From the NCBI GenBank assembly GCA_030685065.1, contig JAUXQH010000090.1, forward strand, positions 1 to 64,000: a stretch of DNA of 64,000 bases. The letters are read 5' to 3'. The notes below the pieces were generated by a model. It did not search any database and had not been told where the DNA came from. It was given only the letters and a program-made list of their open reading frames with translations. A program made the position numbers and the translations under genes. Positions within the stretch are counted from its first letter, which is position 1. Every line of letters starts with the position of its first letter. The stretch comes from Pseudomonadota bacterium (lineage in GTDB: Bacteria; Myxococcota_A; UBA796; SXON01). Shown here piece after piece: positions 51,351 through 59,745 of this stretch.

Positions 51351-52324
51351 CGCTGGAGCGCCTCGAGGCGGGCGCGGAGGTCCGGCGCGCGCTTCGCGGT
51401 CGCCTCCATGAAGTCGTCGGGGAGGGGGGCGAGCACGATCTGGTCGAGCGGGGGCGCGCCGTCCGGTGCCGCGGCGCCGGGAAAGGGGGAGTGCATCCGG
51501 CCCTTCACGACGAGCGCCTGCGCGGACTCGCCCATGAACCAATCGACCACGTCCTCGGCCGCTTCTTTTTCCCGGCAATCCGTGGGGATGGCGAGCGGCC
51601 CCGGGATCGGCACCGCGCCGTCCTCCGGGTACACGATGCGCGTGGAGTCCTCCCCCGGCTTGGACCGTTCGGTGAGCAGGTTGTTGAGCAACACGACGCC
51701 GATCGGCTTCTCTCCGCTCTCGATGCGGCCGAGCACCGCGGAGTTGCCCCCGGCCATGACCCAACCGTTCGCGTCCAGCCGCTCCAGGAACGGCTGGCCG
51801 TGAAGCTGGTCCCACGCGGAGACGGTGGTGAACACCGTGCCGGAGGAGAAGGGGTCACCGCTCGAGAACGTGCCCCGCCACCGATCCTCCGCCAGGTCGG
51901 TGAAGCGGGCGGGCGCCTCGCCGTCCTTCGGCGCGCCGATCACCATGAGATCGATGCGGTGGGGGGCAAACCAGGGGGTGACCCACGCGCGGGGGAGCAG
52001 GAGCGCGCGCGGGGAAACGTACGCATGCAGGAGCCCACGGCGCGCCAGCTCGACGAACCAGGAGGGGTCCGAGGTGGCGACCACGCACGCGGGGCTCGCG
52101 CCGGCCGAGTGTTCGGCCTCCCACCGTTGGGCGATCTTCTCGGAGCCCCCTTGGTACCATCGGACATCGACGCCGGGCAGCTCCGTCGCGGCGAGGGCCG
52201 CGAACTGATCGAGCTGCTCCTGGTAGATCGAGGTGTAGACCCACACGGTGGGGCGGTCGGACGAGGTCGAGGCCCCGGGGGGACCGAGCTCGAGACGGCA
52301 TCCGGCGACGAGGAGCATCAGCAC
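51347..52324 (-). CDS. ABC importer substrate-binding lipoprotein (family 1)
   Basis: About 325 residues. The lipobox VAGC is reached after a very short leader from the GTG at 52324; ATG 52318 is an alternative. The domain begins PTVWVYTSIYQEQLDQFAAL, typical of family-1 binding proteins of the AfuA/FbpA and phosphonate type, with VDVRWYQGGSEKIAQRWEAE and IPGPLAIPTDC. The adjacent Tyr pair that binds iron in FbpA is not visible (the segment reads GEKPIGVVLLNN), so the ligand may not be Fe(III). First gene of the importer operon; its start faces the duplicated lipoprotein gene across 87 bases. Confidence 0.8.
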   Translation of the reverse strand: MLMLLVAGCRLELGPPGASTSSDRPTVWVYTSIYQEQLDQFAALAATELPGVDVRWYQGGSEKIAQRWEAEHSAGASPACVVATSDPSWFVELARRGLLHAYVSPRALLLPRAWVTPWFAPHRIDLMVIGAPKDGEAPARFTDLAEDRWRGTFSSGDPFSSGTVFTTVSAWDQLHGQPFLERLDANGWVMAGGNSAVLGRIESGEKPIGVVLLNNLLTERSKPGEDSTRIVYPEDGAVPIPGPLAIPTDCREKEAAEDVVDWFMGESAQALVVKGRMHSPFPGAAAPDGAPPLDQIVLAPLPDDFMEATAKRAPDLRARLEALQR

Positions 52325-52402
52325 GCGCGGAGAGTATCGGAAAACTCCGACGATCGGGCAGCGGAGCGGCGCCGGTCGGGGGGAGTCCGATATCCTGCCC
52401 CC

Positions 52403-52407
52403 GGAGG
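52403..52407 (+). promoter_or_regulatory. ribosome-binding site
   Basis: GGAGG ends 4 bases before the ATG at 52412. It supports the very short-leader start (MFWLLAC) of the duplicated lipoprotein rather than any longer reading upstream. Confidence 0.7.
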
Positions 52408-52411
52408 CTTC

Positions 52412-54190
52412 ATGTTCTGGCTGCTCGCCTGCTCGTCCCCGCCCGCGCTCGAACTTCCCGTGTCGCCCCCGCTGGCGAGGCACGGGGTCGGATTGGCGGT
52501 GGAGCGTTTTGTCGGGCCGCTCGACGTGGCGGGCCTCGATGCCGCCGCGCTCTGCGGGACGCCGGACTACGCGGCCCTGCTCCGCGACGGGCGCTTCGGG
52601 TGGCGGGTGTTGCTGGCGACGGACGAGGGGCTGGCGCTCGCGGACGAGGGCGCGGCGGTCGCGACGCCAGCGAGCGCGGCCGACCTGAGTACGCGGTTGC
52701 ACGAGCGGGCGGAGCGGTGGGCTGCCGCGGACGCGACGGCTGCGGCGGTGTGTGGTGCGCCGGTGCTCACATCCGTGCTGATCGCGGCCGATGGGGGGAT
52801 GCGATTCGACCCCTCGCCGCTCCTCGGGGCATCGGCCTTCGACGCCTTCGACGTGCGCCTGCTCGTCGCGGACTCGGAGATCGAGCCGGCCGTGGCGGCG
52901 CCCGCCAAGCGGGAGACAGGGTTCTACCTGGATCTCGCGTGGGCGCGCAACGGCTGGGCGGTGCGCGGCAGCGACGAGAGCGTCCCAGTGTCCGAGCACC
53001 CGAGCGTGTATGGCGCCGTCGAGCGCGTGTTGCAGGCGGGCTACCCGGAGGTGGTGCTCACCATGGACTCACAGAGCCCGTGGTCCGCCGCCGTGGAGGC
53101 GGTCGACGCGCTCACCGCCATCGGCATCGTGCCCACGTTTGGGCTCGTGGTGGGGACCAAGGAGCTCGGCGCGCCCAAGCCTCCTTCTTCCGGCCCAGGC
53201 ACGCGGCTCGCGCTCGGGCGGACGGTGTCGGTGCTGGAATTCAACCCCAAGGGCCCGCCCTTGCTCGAACTTCCCGTGTCGCCCCCGCTGGCCACCCACG
53301 GGTATGGCATGGCGGTGGAGCGCTTCGTCGGGCCGCTCGACGTCGCCGGCCTCGATGCCGCCGCGCTCTGCGAGACGCCCGACTACGCGGCCCTGCTCGA
53401 GTCCGGGCGCTTCGGCTGGCGGGTGCTCGTCGTCACGGCCGAGGGGCTGGCGCTCGCGGATGAGGTCGCGGGGGACGGCACGCCGGCGAGCGCGGCGGAC
53501 CTGCAGGCGCGGTTGAAGGAGCGAAGGAAGCAATGGGCCGCCGCCGACGCGACGGCTTCGGCGGTGTGTGGTGCGCCGTCGCGCACGCCCCTGCTCCTCG
53601 CGGTCGAGGGGGGGAGTCCCTTCGATACCTCTGTCCTTTTGGCCAGCTCAGCGGGCGACGGCCTGGACGTGCGCCTGCTGGTCACGGACTCCGAGCTCGA
53701 AACACCCGTGGCGGCGCCCGCCAAGCGGGAGGCGGGGTACGACTTGACCCTCGCGCGCGGTGACGGGGGCTGGGCCGTGCTCGGCAGCGACGACAGCGTC
53801 CCAGGGTCGGAGCACCCGGACGTGGAGGGCGCCGTCGAGCGCGTAGTGCAGGCGGGGTACCCGGAGGTGGTGCTCACGATCGGGTCCCAGAGCCCGTGGT
53901 CTGCTGCCGTGGAGGCGGTCGACGCGCTCGCGGCCATCGGCATCGTCCCGTCGTTGGGGCTCATGGTGGGAGGGGAGGAGAGCGGGAGGCCCAAGCCTCG
54001 TCCATCCGGCCAGTCCACGCGGCTGGCGCTAGGGCAGACCGTGTCGGTGCTGGACTTCGTCGGTCCGCTCTATGTGAAGCCCGGGCGTGGCCGGCGCATG
54101 CTCCTGAAGATGGAGGGGAGCGGCGCCCCCTTCCCCGACGTCCTCCCGGGGTTCCCGGGGCTCTTTCCCGCCGATCCACTGCTCCCTTAG
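52412..54190 (+). CDS. lipoprotein of two 272-residue tandem repeats
   Basis: A 592-residue lipoprotein (MFWLLAC, lipobox with almost no n-region). Residues 14-285 and 286-557 are a tandem duplication: both begin ELPVSPPL, contain ERFVGPLDVAGLDAAALC, FGWRVL, AADAT, DVRLLV and end SPWSAAVEAVDAL...AIGIVP. The 816-base offset is exact and in frame, and long stretches are identical at DNA level, so the duplication is recent. The segment EVVLTMDSQSPWSAAVEAVD vaguely recalls the periplasmic domain of ExbD/TolR, but this is weak. A unique tail (558-592) follows. Function unknown; it is divergent from the importer operon. Confidence 0.78.
   Translation: MFWLLACSSPPALELPVSPPLARHGVGLAVERFVGPLDVAGLDAAALCGTPDYAALLRDGRFGWRVLLATDEGLALADEGAAVATPASAADLSTRLHERAERWAAADATAAAVCGAPVLTSVLIAADGGMRFDPSPLLGASAFDAFDVRLLVADSEIEPAVAAPAKRETGFYLDLAWARNGWAVRGSDESVPVSEHPSVYGAVERVLQAGYPEVVLTMDSQSPWSAAVEAVDALTAIGIVPTFGLVVGTKELGAPKPPSSGPGTRLALGRTVSVLEFNPKGPPLLELPVSPPLATHGYGMAVERFVGPLDVAGLDAAALCETPDYAALLESGRFGWRVLVVTAEGLALADEVAGDGTPASAADLQARLKERRKQWAAADATASAVCGAPSRTPLLLAVEGGSPFDTSVLLASSAGDGLDVRLLVTDSELETPVAAPAKREAGYDLTLARGDGGWAVLGSDDSVPGSEHPDVEGAVERVVQAGYPEVVLTIGSQSPWSAAVEAVDALAAIGIVPSLGLMVGGEESGRPKPRPSGQSTRLALGQTVSVLDFVGPLYVKPGRGRRMLLKMEGSGAPFPDVLPGFPGLFPADPLLP
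52451..54082 (+). repeat. in-frame tandem duplication, 816-bp unit
   Basis: Two adjacent copies (52451-53266 and 53267-54082) inside the lipoprotein gene. Both begin with gaacttcccgtgtcgccccc, and many longer blocks are shared, with scattered substitutions. The unit is exactly 272 codons. Confidence 0.85.
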
Positions 54191-54999
54191 GGCGCCCAGC
54201 TCTCCAGCTCGGCCCACTCCGTGGCCACCGTCCCCACGTCGGGCGCCACCCAATACACCGACGTGGTGCCGCTCGTGGTCTGGGCGATGCTCAGCGTCGA
54301 GAACGTGCCGGCGGGGACGCGCTTCGTCCCTTCCTCGAGCACTTCGAAGTCGATCACGTACTCGTAGCTGCCGGGGCCGCTGGACCCGTCGTAGGAGATG
54401 TTGCCGGAGGCGGACCACGTGTCGCCGACCCGAGGGGTCGCGGGCATGACGAGGTAGCCGCCGTCGTACACGGCCTCGGTCCAGCCGCTGCCGGTGTAGC
54501 CGGACGTCGTCTCGTACGCGTACTCGCTCACGTACGACTCCATCCACAGCCCGTCGTCGTCGCAGCGGAGCACGCTCGTGGTCGAGCCCGTGTAGTACCG
54601 GTAGGCTTCCCCATCGATGTCGTTCTCGGAGCTGAACACGACCTCGCCGGTGCGCGGATCGTAGGACTCGTTCACGCTGGTGTACGTGCCGCCGTACCCG
54701 AGCTCATCCTCCGCGGTGTAACGATAGGTGGCCTCGGAGCCGACGAGCGCGGCCGACGTGTAGACGCCGCAAGGCGAGAGGTCGGCGTCGGAGTCCGCGT
54801 CCGAGTCGGCGTCGGAGTCCGCGTCCGAGTCGGCGTCCGAGTCCGCATCGGAGTCCGCGTCCGAGTCCGCGTCCGAATCGGCGTCCGTGTCCGCATCGGT
54901 ATCGGCGTCCGCCTCCTCGGCGTCGGTGTCCTTCCCCTCGGGGCCGGCGCAGGCGAGGGCGAGGGCGAGGCTGGTGAAAAGGAGGGGTACGAGCTTCAT
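54187..54999 (-). CDS. lipoprotein with Asp/Ser/Ala repeat linker
   Basis: A 270-residue lipoprotein (Cys17 in LALALAC). Residues about 20-75 are an acidic DADT/DSDA repeat, an extended stalk seen in several Myxococcota surface lipoproteins. The remaining 195 residues form a beta-rich domain with regular Thr/Tyr/Gly strands (GSEATYRYTAEDELGYGG; GEVVFSSENDIDGEAYRYY; VPAGTFSTLSIAQTTSGTTS; APDVGTVATEWAELES). The last motif, ending in a Trp/Tyr strand, recalls proteins annotated as DUF3108-like or secreted beta-barrels, but I cannot name a family. It shares four bases with the convergent duplicated lipoprotein gene. Confidence 0.72.
   Translation of the reverse strand: MKLVPLLFTSLALALACAGPEGKDTDAEEADADTDADTDADSDADSDADSDADSDADSDADSDADSDADSDADLSPCGVYTSAALVGSEATYRYTAEDELGYGGTYTSVNESYDPRTGEVVFSSENDIDGEAYRYYTGSTTSVLRCDDDGLWMESYVSEYAYETTSGYTGSGWTEAVYDGGYLVMPATPRVGDTWSASGNISYDGSSGPGSYEYVIDFEVLEEGTKRVPAGTFSTLSIAQTTSGTTSVYWVAPDVGTVATEWAELESWAP
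54780..54912 (-). repeat. Asp-Ser/Ala codon repeat
   Basis: Low-complexity DNA of gtcggcgtcgga and gtccgcgtccga units encoding the DSDADSDAD stalk of the lipoprotein. It is similar in style, but not sequence-identical, to the DT repeat at 21500-21612. Confidence 0.8.
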
Positions 55000-55049
55000 G
55001 CCGCTTGGTAGCCGGAAGAGGGGCCCGGCCGCCACTCCTCCGTTGCGGA

Positions 55050-55898
55050 CTACGGTGTCGCCGCGTGCTCGGCGTCCCAGTGATCTCCCCACTTGTCGTA
55101 GTAGTTCAGCCCGGACTGCGAGCCTCGCCACTCGTTGCGGTAGTGGTCCTCCAGCCAGGGCCGCGCGACCTCCTTGATCTCGGCCTGGTTCGCCAGCTCC
55201 TCGTCCGGATCGAGCGCGCTCCGTGCCAGCTCGGGGTGCTCGACCGCCAACCAATCGACGAATTCGTTGAAGCCCCCGGCGCTGTTCTGGGTGATCCCGA
55301 GCTGCAGCAGCGTCACGTAGCTGCTCGCGGAGCCCTCGATCTCCTCGTCCATCTGGGTCTGGATGTAGGCCTCGCGGCCCTGCGTCGCGGTGTTTCCCTG
55401 CTCGCCGTAGAAATGGGCCTTGAGGTGCACGATCTCGTGCGCGAGCGTGGACAGCCAGGCGCTCTCCGGCTCGCGACGGTCGAGGTTGATCTTGTCGCGC
55501 AGCTGGTAGCCCCCGCGCCGCGACCAGACGATCGGGAAGTCCAGGTTGCCCTGCTTCTCTCGGATGGCCTCGAGCACGGAGTTGCTCTCGGCGGCGCTCG
55601 TGAGCTCGGCCATCAGCCGCGCGCGCAGGTCGGTGGGGATCGCCGCCCCCACGGGGCGTTCGGCGTCGAGCGTCGCTTCCGACGGGCCCCGCCCTCCGCC
55701 GCGTGCGGGGCGCTCGCGGCTCTGATCCTCTTCGTGGTCGTGCTCGTGGTCGTGGCCGTGGTCCTCTTCTTCGGAGGCCCGATCGGCGGTGAGGCGCTCC
55801 TGCGCCCATGCGTTGCCCCGGCCGCCCGGGGCCGCGGACACGGCGGGCGCGTTCGTGGTCGCCACCGACGGCTTGTTCTGCTTCGCGACGGACTTCAT
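55050..55898 (-). CDS. HExxH metallopeptidase-like protein with His-rich N-terminal segment
   Basis: A 282-residue protein without a signal peptide. N-terminal low-complexity (SVATTNAPAVSAAPGGRGNA), then a His/Asp/Glu-rich stretch DHGHDHEHDHEED, then a helical region. The motif STLAHEIVHLKAHFYG gives HEIVH of a zincin; a third ligand is not certain (Glu in DEEIEGSASSYVTL is a candidate). It ends in a Trp-rich region (KWGDHWDAEH). GNAWAQERL recalls a short motif seen in predicted extracellular-contractile-system proteins, from memory only. The start overlaps the stop of the preceding lipoprotein gene (ATGA), so they are coupled; the lipoprotein could be a substrate, inhibitor or partner. Confidence 0.68.
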   Translation of the reverse strand: MKSVAKQNKPSVATTNAPAVSAAPGGRGNAWAQERLTADRASEEEDHGHDHEHDHEEDQSRERPARGGGRGPSEATLDAERPVGAAIPTDLRARLMAELTSAAESNSVLEAIREKQGNLDFPIVWSRRGGYQLRDKINLDRREPESAWLSTLAHEIVHLKAHFYGEQGNTATQGREAYIQTQMDEEIEGSASSYVTLLQLGITQNSAGGFNEFVDWLAVEHPELARSALDPDEELANQAEIKEVARPWLEDHYRNEWRGSQSGLNYYDKWGDHWDAEHAATP

Positions 55899-56566
55899 GG
55901 GCGCACCCGGGACACGTCGGTGGCGAGGGTGTCGCGGCTGGCGGTGGCGTTGCCCGCGGCCGGCACGTCGAGCCGCCAGCGCTGGAGCTGCCCCGCGTCG
56001 TCCAGGACGTGCATCTGCACCCGCCACCCGGTGCCCGCGGGCTCCACCAGCGCGGGGAGGACCTGCAGCGAGAGGTCGGCGGACACGCCGGTGAGCGAGG
56101 AGCCATCCTCTACGAGGGTGCAGGCATCGGCGGTATCGCACCAGAGCTCGAGCAAGCGCGCCGCCCCGCCCGGCCCGCGGAGGAGCCCCGGCTCGCTCCG
56201 GACGAGCTCGGCCACGCCGGCCACGTGCCCGCTCGTGACCACGGCTCGCCCGTCCGCACCCTCGGCGACGTAGAAGGCGAGGGGATGGGAGAGGCTCTTC
56301 GGCATCACCCGGAACACGCGGTGGCCGGTGAGGCCCTCGAAGTCGACGCGCCTGAGCGTGTAGTCCCCGGGCGCCTGCACCCAGTCCAGGAGCTCGACGT
56401 CGCCGGCCTCCTGCACGGCGCGGAGGACCTCGTCATGTGTGGGCATCGTCGCGACTCCTTGTTCCGTGTTCCCGGCCGGCACCGACGGCGCGCCTTTGCA
56501 CGCGCCCACCTGGAAGGACGGGGTGAACAGGATCAAAAGGGCGCAGGCCGCCCGCTTGGTGGGCAT
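55895..56566 (-). CDS. predicted lipoprotein, partner of HExxH protein
   Basis: A 223-residue predicted lipoprotein with leader MPTKRAACALLILFTPSFQVGAC (Cys23). The mature part is beta-rich and has no named family: GDYTLRRVDFEGLTGHRVFRVM, LAFYVAEGADGRAVVTSGHVA, LLELWCDTADAC (a Cys pair) and TGWRVQMHVLDDAGQLQRWR. It lies upstream of and overlaps the metallopeptidase-like gene by four bases, so both are translated together. A role as inhibitor or surface target of that protein is possible but unsupported. Confidence 0.62.
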   Translation of the reverse strand: MPTKRAACALLILFTPSFQVGACKGAPSVPAGNTEQGVATMPTHDEVLRAVQEAGDVELLDWVQAPGDYTLRRVDFEGLTGHRVFRVMPKSLSHPLAFYVAEGADGRAVVTSGHVAGVAELVRSEPGLLRGPGGAARLLELWCDTADACTLVEDGSSLTGVSADLSLQVLPALVEPAGTGWRVQMHVLDDAGQLQRWRLDVPAAGNATASRDTLATDVSRVRP

Positions 56567-56590
56567 CTTTTTCCCGTCGGTCCGAGGGTA

Positions 56591-57136
56591 TCACGGCCGA
56601 CCCCGACCTCCACGGGTCGCGGTCCGGACCCGCCGCCACGTCACTTTTCCCATCCCGACCAGGCTGATGCCCACCGCCGCGCCGGCGACGTTGGCGAACC
56701 AGTCCCCCCACTCCCCGTCGCGACCCGTCAGGTGCTGGCCGAGCTCGTCGAGGGCGCCCCAGGCGGTGAAGGCGACCAGCAGCCACGCGGCGGAGCGAGC
56801 GTGCAGGCGGTGCCCGAGGGCCACCGCGAGCGCCCAGAGGAACGCCGGGACGAGGAAGATCACGACGTGGATCGTCTTGTCGGAGCGGAGGGGGTCGACG
56901 AAGTCCGGGATCCAGGCGTTCGCCGCCTTCGCGGTCTCGCCGAGCGTGACCCAGATCCCGCGTACGGCGCGGCGCGACGTGGCGGCATCCGAGGCGCCCA
57001 CCGCGCTCGGCGGCGGGAAGTGGGTGATGGCCAGGGTGATGACGGTGGCGATGGCCGCCGCCCCGCCGCAGAGCACCGTGGCGACACGACGAACCTGGCG
57101 CGACAGCACGGCGAGCGGCGTCGGGCCCGCGCTCAT
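56591..57136 (-). CDS. VanZ-like membrane protein
   Basis: A 181-residue membrane protein with four hydrophobic segments and the VanZ-like signature KTIHVVIFLVPAFLWALAVAL and WGALDELGQHLTGRDGEWGDWFANVAGAAVG. VanZ-like proteins are often linked to glycopeptide resistance or cell-wall processes, but most have unknown function. The start overlaps the stop of the upstream EEP-hydrolase gene as ATGA, so they form a two-gene operon. The N-terminal helix precedes a cytoplasmic or periplasmic linker of about 45 residues. Confidence 0.85.
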   Translation of the reverse strand: MSAGPTPLAVLSRQVRRVATVLCGGAAAIATVITLAITHFPPPSAVGASDAATSRRAVRGIWVTLGETAKAANAWIPDFVDPLRSDKTIHVVIFLVPAFLWALAVALGHRLHARSAAWLLVAFTAWGALDELGQHLTGRDGEWGDWFANVAGAAVGISLVGMGKVTWRRVRTATRGGRGRP

Positions 57137-57906
57137 CGACGCCGGAGCTCGACCGTGAGCGGCCGATGGTCGGACGCCCCGGCCTCCCGCACGGCCACGG
57201 ACGCGGCCACCAGCGCGGCGGCGTGGAACACGTGGTCGGGGCGCCCGACGAGCTGCCCGCTCCAGTGGTCCCACTCCCAGGTCCGGCGCGGCGGGGGGAA
57301 CGCGGCGGCGGCGTCCAGGAGGCCCTGCGCGGCGATCAGATCGACCGCGTCGCCCTCCTCCTCGTTGAAGTCCCCGACGATGAGATCGGGCGGCGTGGAG
57401 AAGCACCCCAGGTAGTCCTCCATCTCGGCGCGGCGCAGCCCTCCCGTGGTGAAGTACCCGCTGATCAGCCCCCGCTCGTCCAGCGGCGGGTGGAGGTGCA
57501 CGTGCAGCACCTGGAGCGGCCCGACCGCGGTGTCGACCACGACACACCACGCCGGGAAGCTCCCCACCGGCGAAGTGCGCCGATCGTGCGTCGCCACGGC
57601 GCCTCGCGCGAGGACCGCCTGGCCGCCGTCGGGGTCGTGGTGACGGAATTCCATCGTCGGGTACACCCTCGCGAGGCGGGCCCGGATGGCAATTTCCCAC
57701 TCTCGTGTCGTCTCCTGGAGGAACACGACGTCCGCGTCGACCGCGGCGATGGCCTCGACGGTGGCGGGATCGAAGCGCTCGAAGTTCACGTTGTAGGTGA
57801 GCACGGAGACGCCCGGCCCCGGGGGCAGGGGAGCGGCGCGCGGAGGGGCGCAGGCGGCGAGGGCGAGGAGGAGCACGACGAGCGGCCCTCCGGGGGACAA
57901 CTGCAT
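57133..57906 (-). CDS. endonuclease/exonuclease/phosphatase-family lipoprotein
   Basis: A 257-residue lipoprotein (Cys19 in LLLALAAC) with the EEP fold of DNase I, sphingomyelinase and inositol phosphatases. Landmarks in order: SVLTYNVNFERF (metal Asn), VVFLQETTREW (catalytic Glu), LHVHLHPPL, DLIVGDFNEEEGD (GDFN), GRPDHVFH and ASDHRPLTVEL (catalytic Asp-His). All catalytic positions look intact. Secreted EEP proteins may be nucleases or phospholipid-head-group hydrolases; the substrate is not clear. The start at 57906 was chosen at the signal peptide; its divergent neighbour begins 52 bases away. Confidence 0.88.
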   Translation of the reverse strand: MQLSPGGPLVVLLLALAACAPPRAAPLPPGPGVSVLTYNVNFERFDPATVEAIAAVDADVVFLQETTREWEIAIRARLARVYPTMEFRHHDPDGGQAVLARGAVATHDRRTSPVGSFPAWCVVVDTAVGPLQVLHVHLHPPLDERGLISGYFTTGGLRRAEMEDYLGCFSTPPDLIVGDFNEEEGDAVDLIAAQGLLDAAAAFPPPRRTWEWDHWSGQLVGRPDHVFHAAALVAASVAVREAGASDHRPLTVELRRR

Positions 57907-57958
57907 GGGTATCCACGGACAGGTCGGCGCCTCTATACTCCCGCCTCTCGGATCCTCC

Positions 57959-58759
57959 ATGCTGACGCTGCTCCTCTCGCTCCTCGCCTGCGATCCCGCC
58001 CCGGTCGCGCCTGTCGCCTCGCCCTTGCCCTACCTCTCCCCCGCGCCCACGACCGCGCCCTCCCCCTCGGCCTCCCCCTCGGCCTCGACCGCGGCCTCGA
58101 CCGCGGCTGGCGCGGTCACCGGCATCGTCGCGGAGAACCTCGCGGCCGGGCCGTACACCTACACCCGCGCCACGTTGGCCGACGGGTCCGAGGTCTGGGC
58201 CGCGGCCACCGGCGATCAGCCCGCCGTCGGCACCACCATCACCATCTCGACCTCGCTGCCGATGCGCGAGTTCCACAGCGACACCCTGAATCGGACCTTT
58301 CCCCTCGTGTACTTCGTGTCTTCCTACGGAAGCGACGTCGCGCTCACCGTCCCCGCCACGGGGACGGCCCTCCCCGCGGGGCACCCGAGCCTCGAGCCCG
58401 CGGTTGCCGGTGCGGGGGCCGGGGCGGCGCCGGCGGTCGCGGCACCGGCCGTCGCCGGCGTGCGCAAGGTCGCGGACGTGTGGGCGGAGCGCGCCTCGCT
58501 CGGTGGCCGCGAGGTCACGATCTCCGGCGAAGTGGTCAAGTCCACGGCCGCCGTGATGGGCCGGAACTGGCTGCACATCCGTGACGGCTCGGGCGCCGAG
58601 GGGACCAACGATCTGACGGTGACCACGGCCGCCACCGCGGCGATCGGGGATCACGTCCAGGTCAGGGGCGTGGTCGCGCTCGATCAGGACTTCGGGGGCG
58701 GGTACACCTACCCGGTGCTCATCACCTCTGCAGACGTCCAGGTCGCCCCCGCGAACTGA
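57959..58759 (+). CDS. lipoprotein with OB-fold (NrfJ-like) domain
   Basis: A 266-residue lipoprotein (Cys11 in LLLSLLAC) with a long Pro/Ser/Ala-rich linker (about 12-50). Two beta-domains follow: VTGIVAENLAAGPYTYTRAT...DGSEVWAAAT (about 52-120) and, at the C-terminus, GREVTISGEVVKSTAAVMGR NWLHIRDGSG, then GDHVQVRGVVALDQDFGGGY (about 175-260). The second resembles the nucleic-acid-binding-OB-fold-type NrfJ-related proteins, in which WLHI.DG is typical. These are thought to be structural, not nucleic-acid binding, in the periplasm. It is convergent with rmlA. Confidence 0.75.
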   Translation: MLTLLLSLLACDPAPVAPVASPLPYLSPAPTTAPSPSASPSASTAASTAAGAVTGIVAENLAAGPYTYTRATLADGSEVWAAATGDQPAVGTTITISTSLPMREFHSDTLNRTFPLVYFVSSYGSDVALTVPATGTALPAGHPSLEPAVAGAGAGAAPAVAAPAVAGVRKVADVWAERASLGGREVTISGEVVKSTAAVMGRNWLHIRDGSGAEGTNDLTVTTAATAAIGDHVQVRGVVALDQDFGGGYTYPVLITSADVQVAPAN

Positions 58760-58771
58760 GAGCTACGAGCC

Positions 58772-59641
58772 CTATCCGCCCTCGACGATCCGCAGCAGGT
58801 ATTGCCCGTAACTGGACGCGACGAGCGCCTCGCCCAGACGACGCAGCTGGGCGTCGTCGATGAGGCCCATGCGCCAGGCCACCTCCTCGACGCACGCGAT
58901 CTTGAGCCCCTGGCGGTCCTCGATCGCGCGCACGAAGTCGGCCGCCTCGAGCAGCGAGGCGTGCGTGCCGGCGTCCATCCAGGTGTAGCCGCGTCCGAGC
59001 TTCTCGACGGAGAGGCGGCCCTGGGCGAGGTAGGCCTCGTTCACGTCGCGGATCTCGCGCTCGCCGCGCGCAGACGGGGCGACAGCCCCCGCGATCCGCA
59101 TGACGTCGCGGTCGTAGAAGTAGAGCCCCGTGACCGCCCAGCTCGAGCGCGGGTGCTCGGGCTTCTCCTCGATGGAGAGCGCCCGGCCCTCGCGGTCGAG
59201 CTCGACCACCCCGTAGCGCCGCGGATCCTTCACCTCGTAGGCGAAGATGACCGCCCCCTCCTCGAGCCGCGCGCTCCGTTGGAGCACGCTGGAGAGCCCG
59301 TTTCCGTAGAAGAGGTTGTCGCCGAGCGCGACCGCGACCGTGTCTCCGCGCACGAACGGCTCGCCCGCATGGAGCGCCTGCGCGACGCCCTCGGGGCGGG
59401 CCTGGACCGCGTAGGAGAGCGACAGGCCCCACTGGGAGCCGTCCCCGAGGACGGCCTCGTACTGGGCACGGTCCTGGGGGGTCGAGACCACCAGGATCTC
59501 CCGGATGCCCGCCAGCATCAGCGTGCTCAGCGGGTAGTAGATCATCGGCTTGTCGTAGACGGGGAGCAGGTGTTTGGTGACCGCGAGGGTCAGGGGGTGC
59601 AGGCGCGTGCCCGATCCGCCGGCGACGAGGATTCCCTTCAT
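58772..59641 (-). CDS. rmlA: glucose-1-phosphate thymidylyltransferase
   Basis: A 289-residue RmlA (RfbA). The nucleotide-binding signature GILVAGGSGTRLHPLT is at the N-terminus, followed by KHLLPVYDKPMIYYPLSTLM, ALGDNLFYGNGLSS, FAYEVKDPRRYGVVELD, SIEEKPEHPRSSWAVTGLYF and GRGYTWMDAGTHASLLEAA. All match dTDP-glucose synthesis from glucose-1-phosphate and dTTP, the first step of dTDP-rhamnose and related sugars. rmlBCD are not nearby; the polysaccharide locus 12 kb away may use the product. Length is as expected. Confidence 0.96.
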   Translation of the reverse strand: MKGILVAGGSGTRLHPLTLAVTKHLLPVYDKPMIYYPLSTLMLAGIREILVVSTPQDRAQYEAVLGDGSQWGLSLSYAVQARPEGVAQALHAGEPFVRGDTVAVALGDNLFYGNGLSSVLQRSARLEEGAVIFAYEVKDPRRYGVVELDREGRALSIEEKPEHPRSSWAVTGLYFYDRDVMRIAGAVAPSARGEREIRDVNEAYLAQGRLSVEKLGRGYTWMDAGTHASLLEAADFVRAIEDRQGLKIACVEEVAWRMGLIDDAQLRRLGEALVASSYGQYLLRIVEGG

Positions 59642-59734
59642 GTCCCTGGCACGCTATGTGCCGACGGGACCGGCGTCAAGCGCCCGAGGTCCAGGCTGCC
59701 GCAAGCGCGGCTCGGGCCTACCCTTCTGGTGTCA

Positions 59735-59740
59735 GGGAGG
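59735..59740 (+). promoter_or_regulatory. ribosome-binding site
   Basis: GGGAGG ends 5 bases before the ATG at 59746. It supports the short-leader start (MWVGLLLGAC) of the third CotH-like lipoprotein. Confidence 0.7.
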
Positions 59741-59745
59741 CGCCG

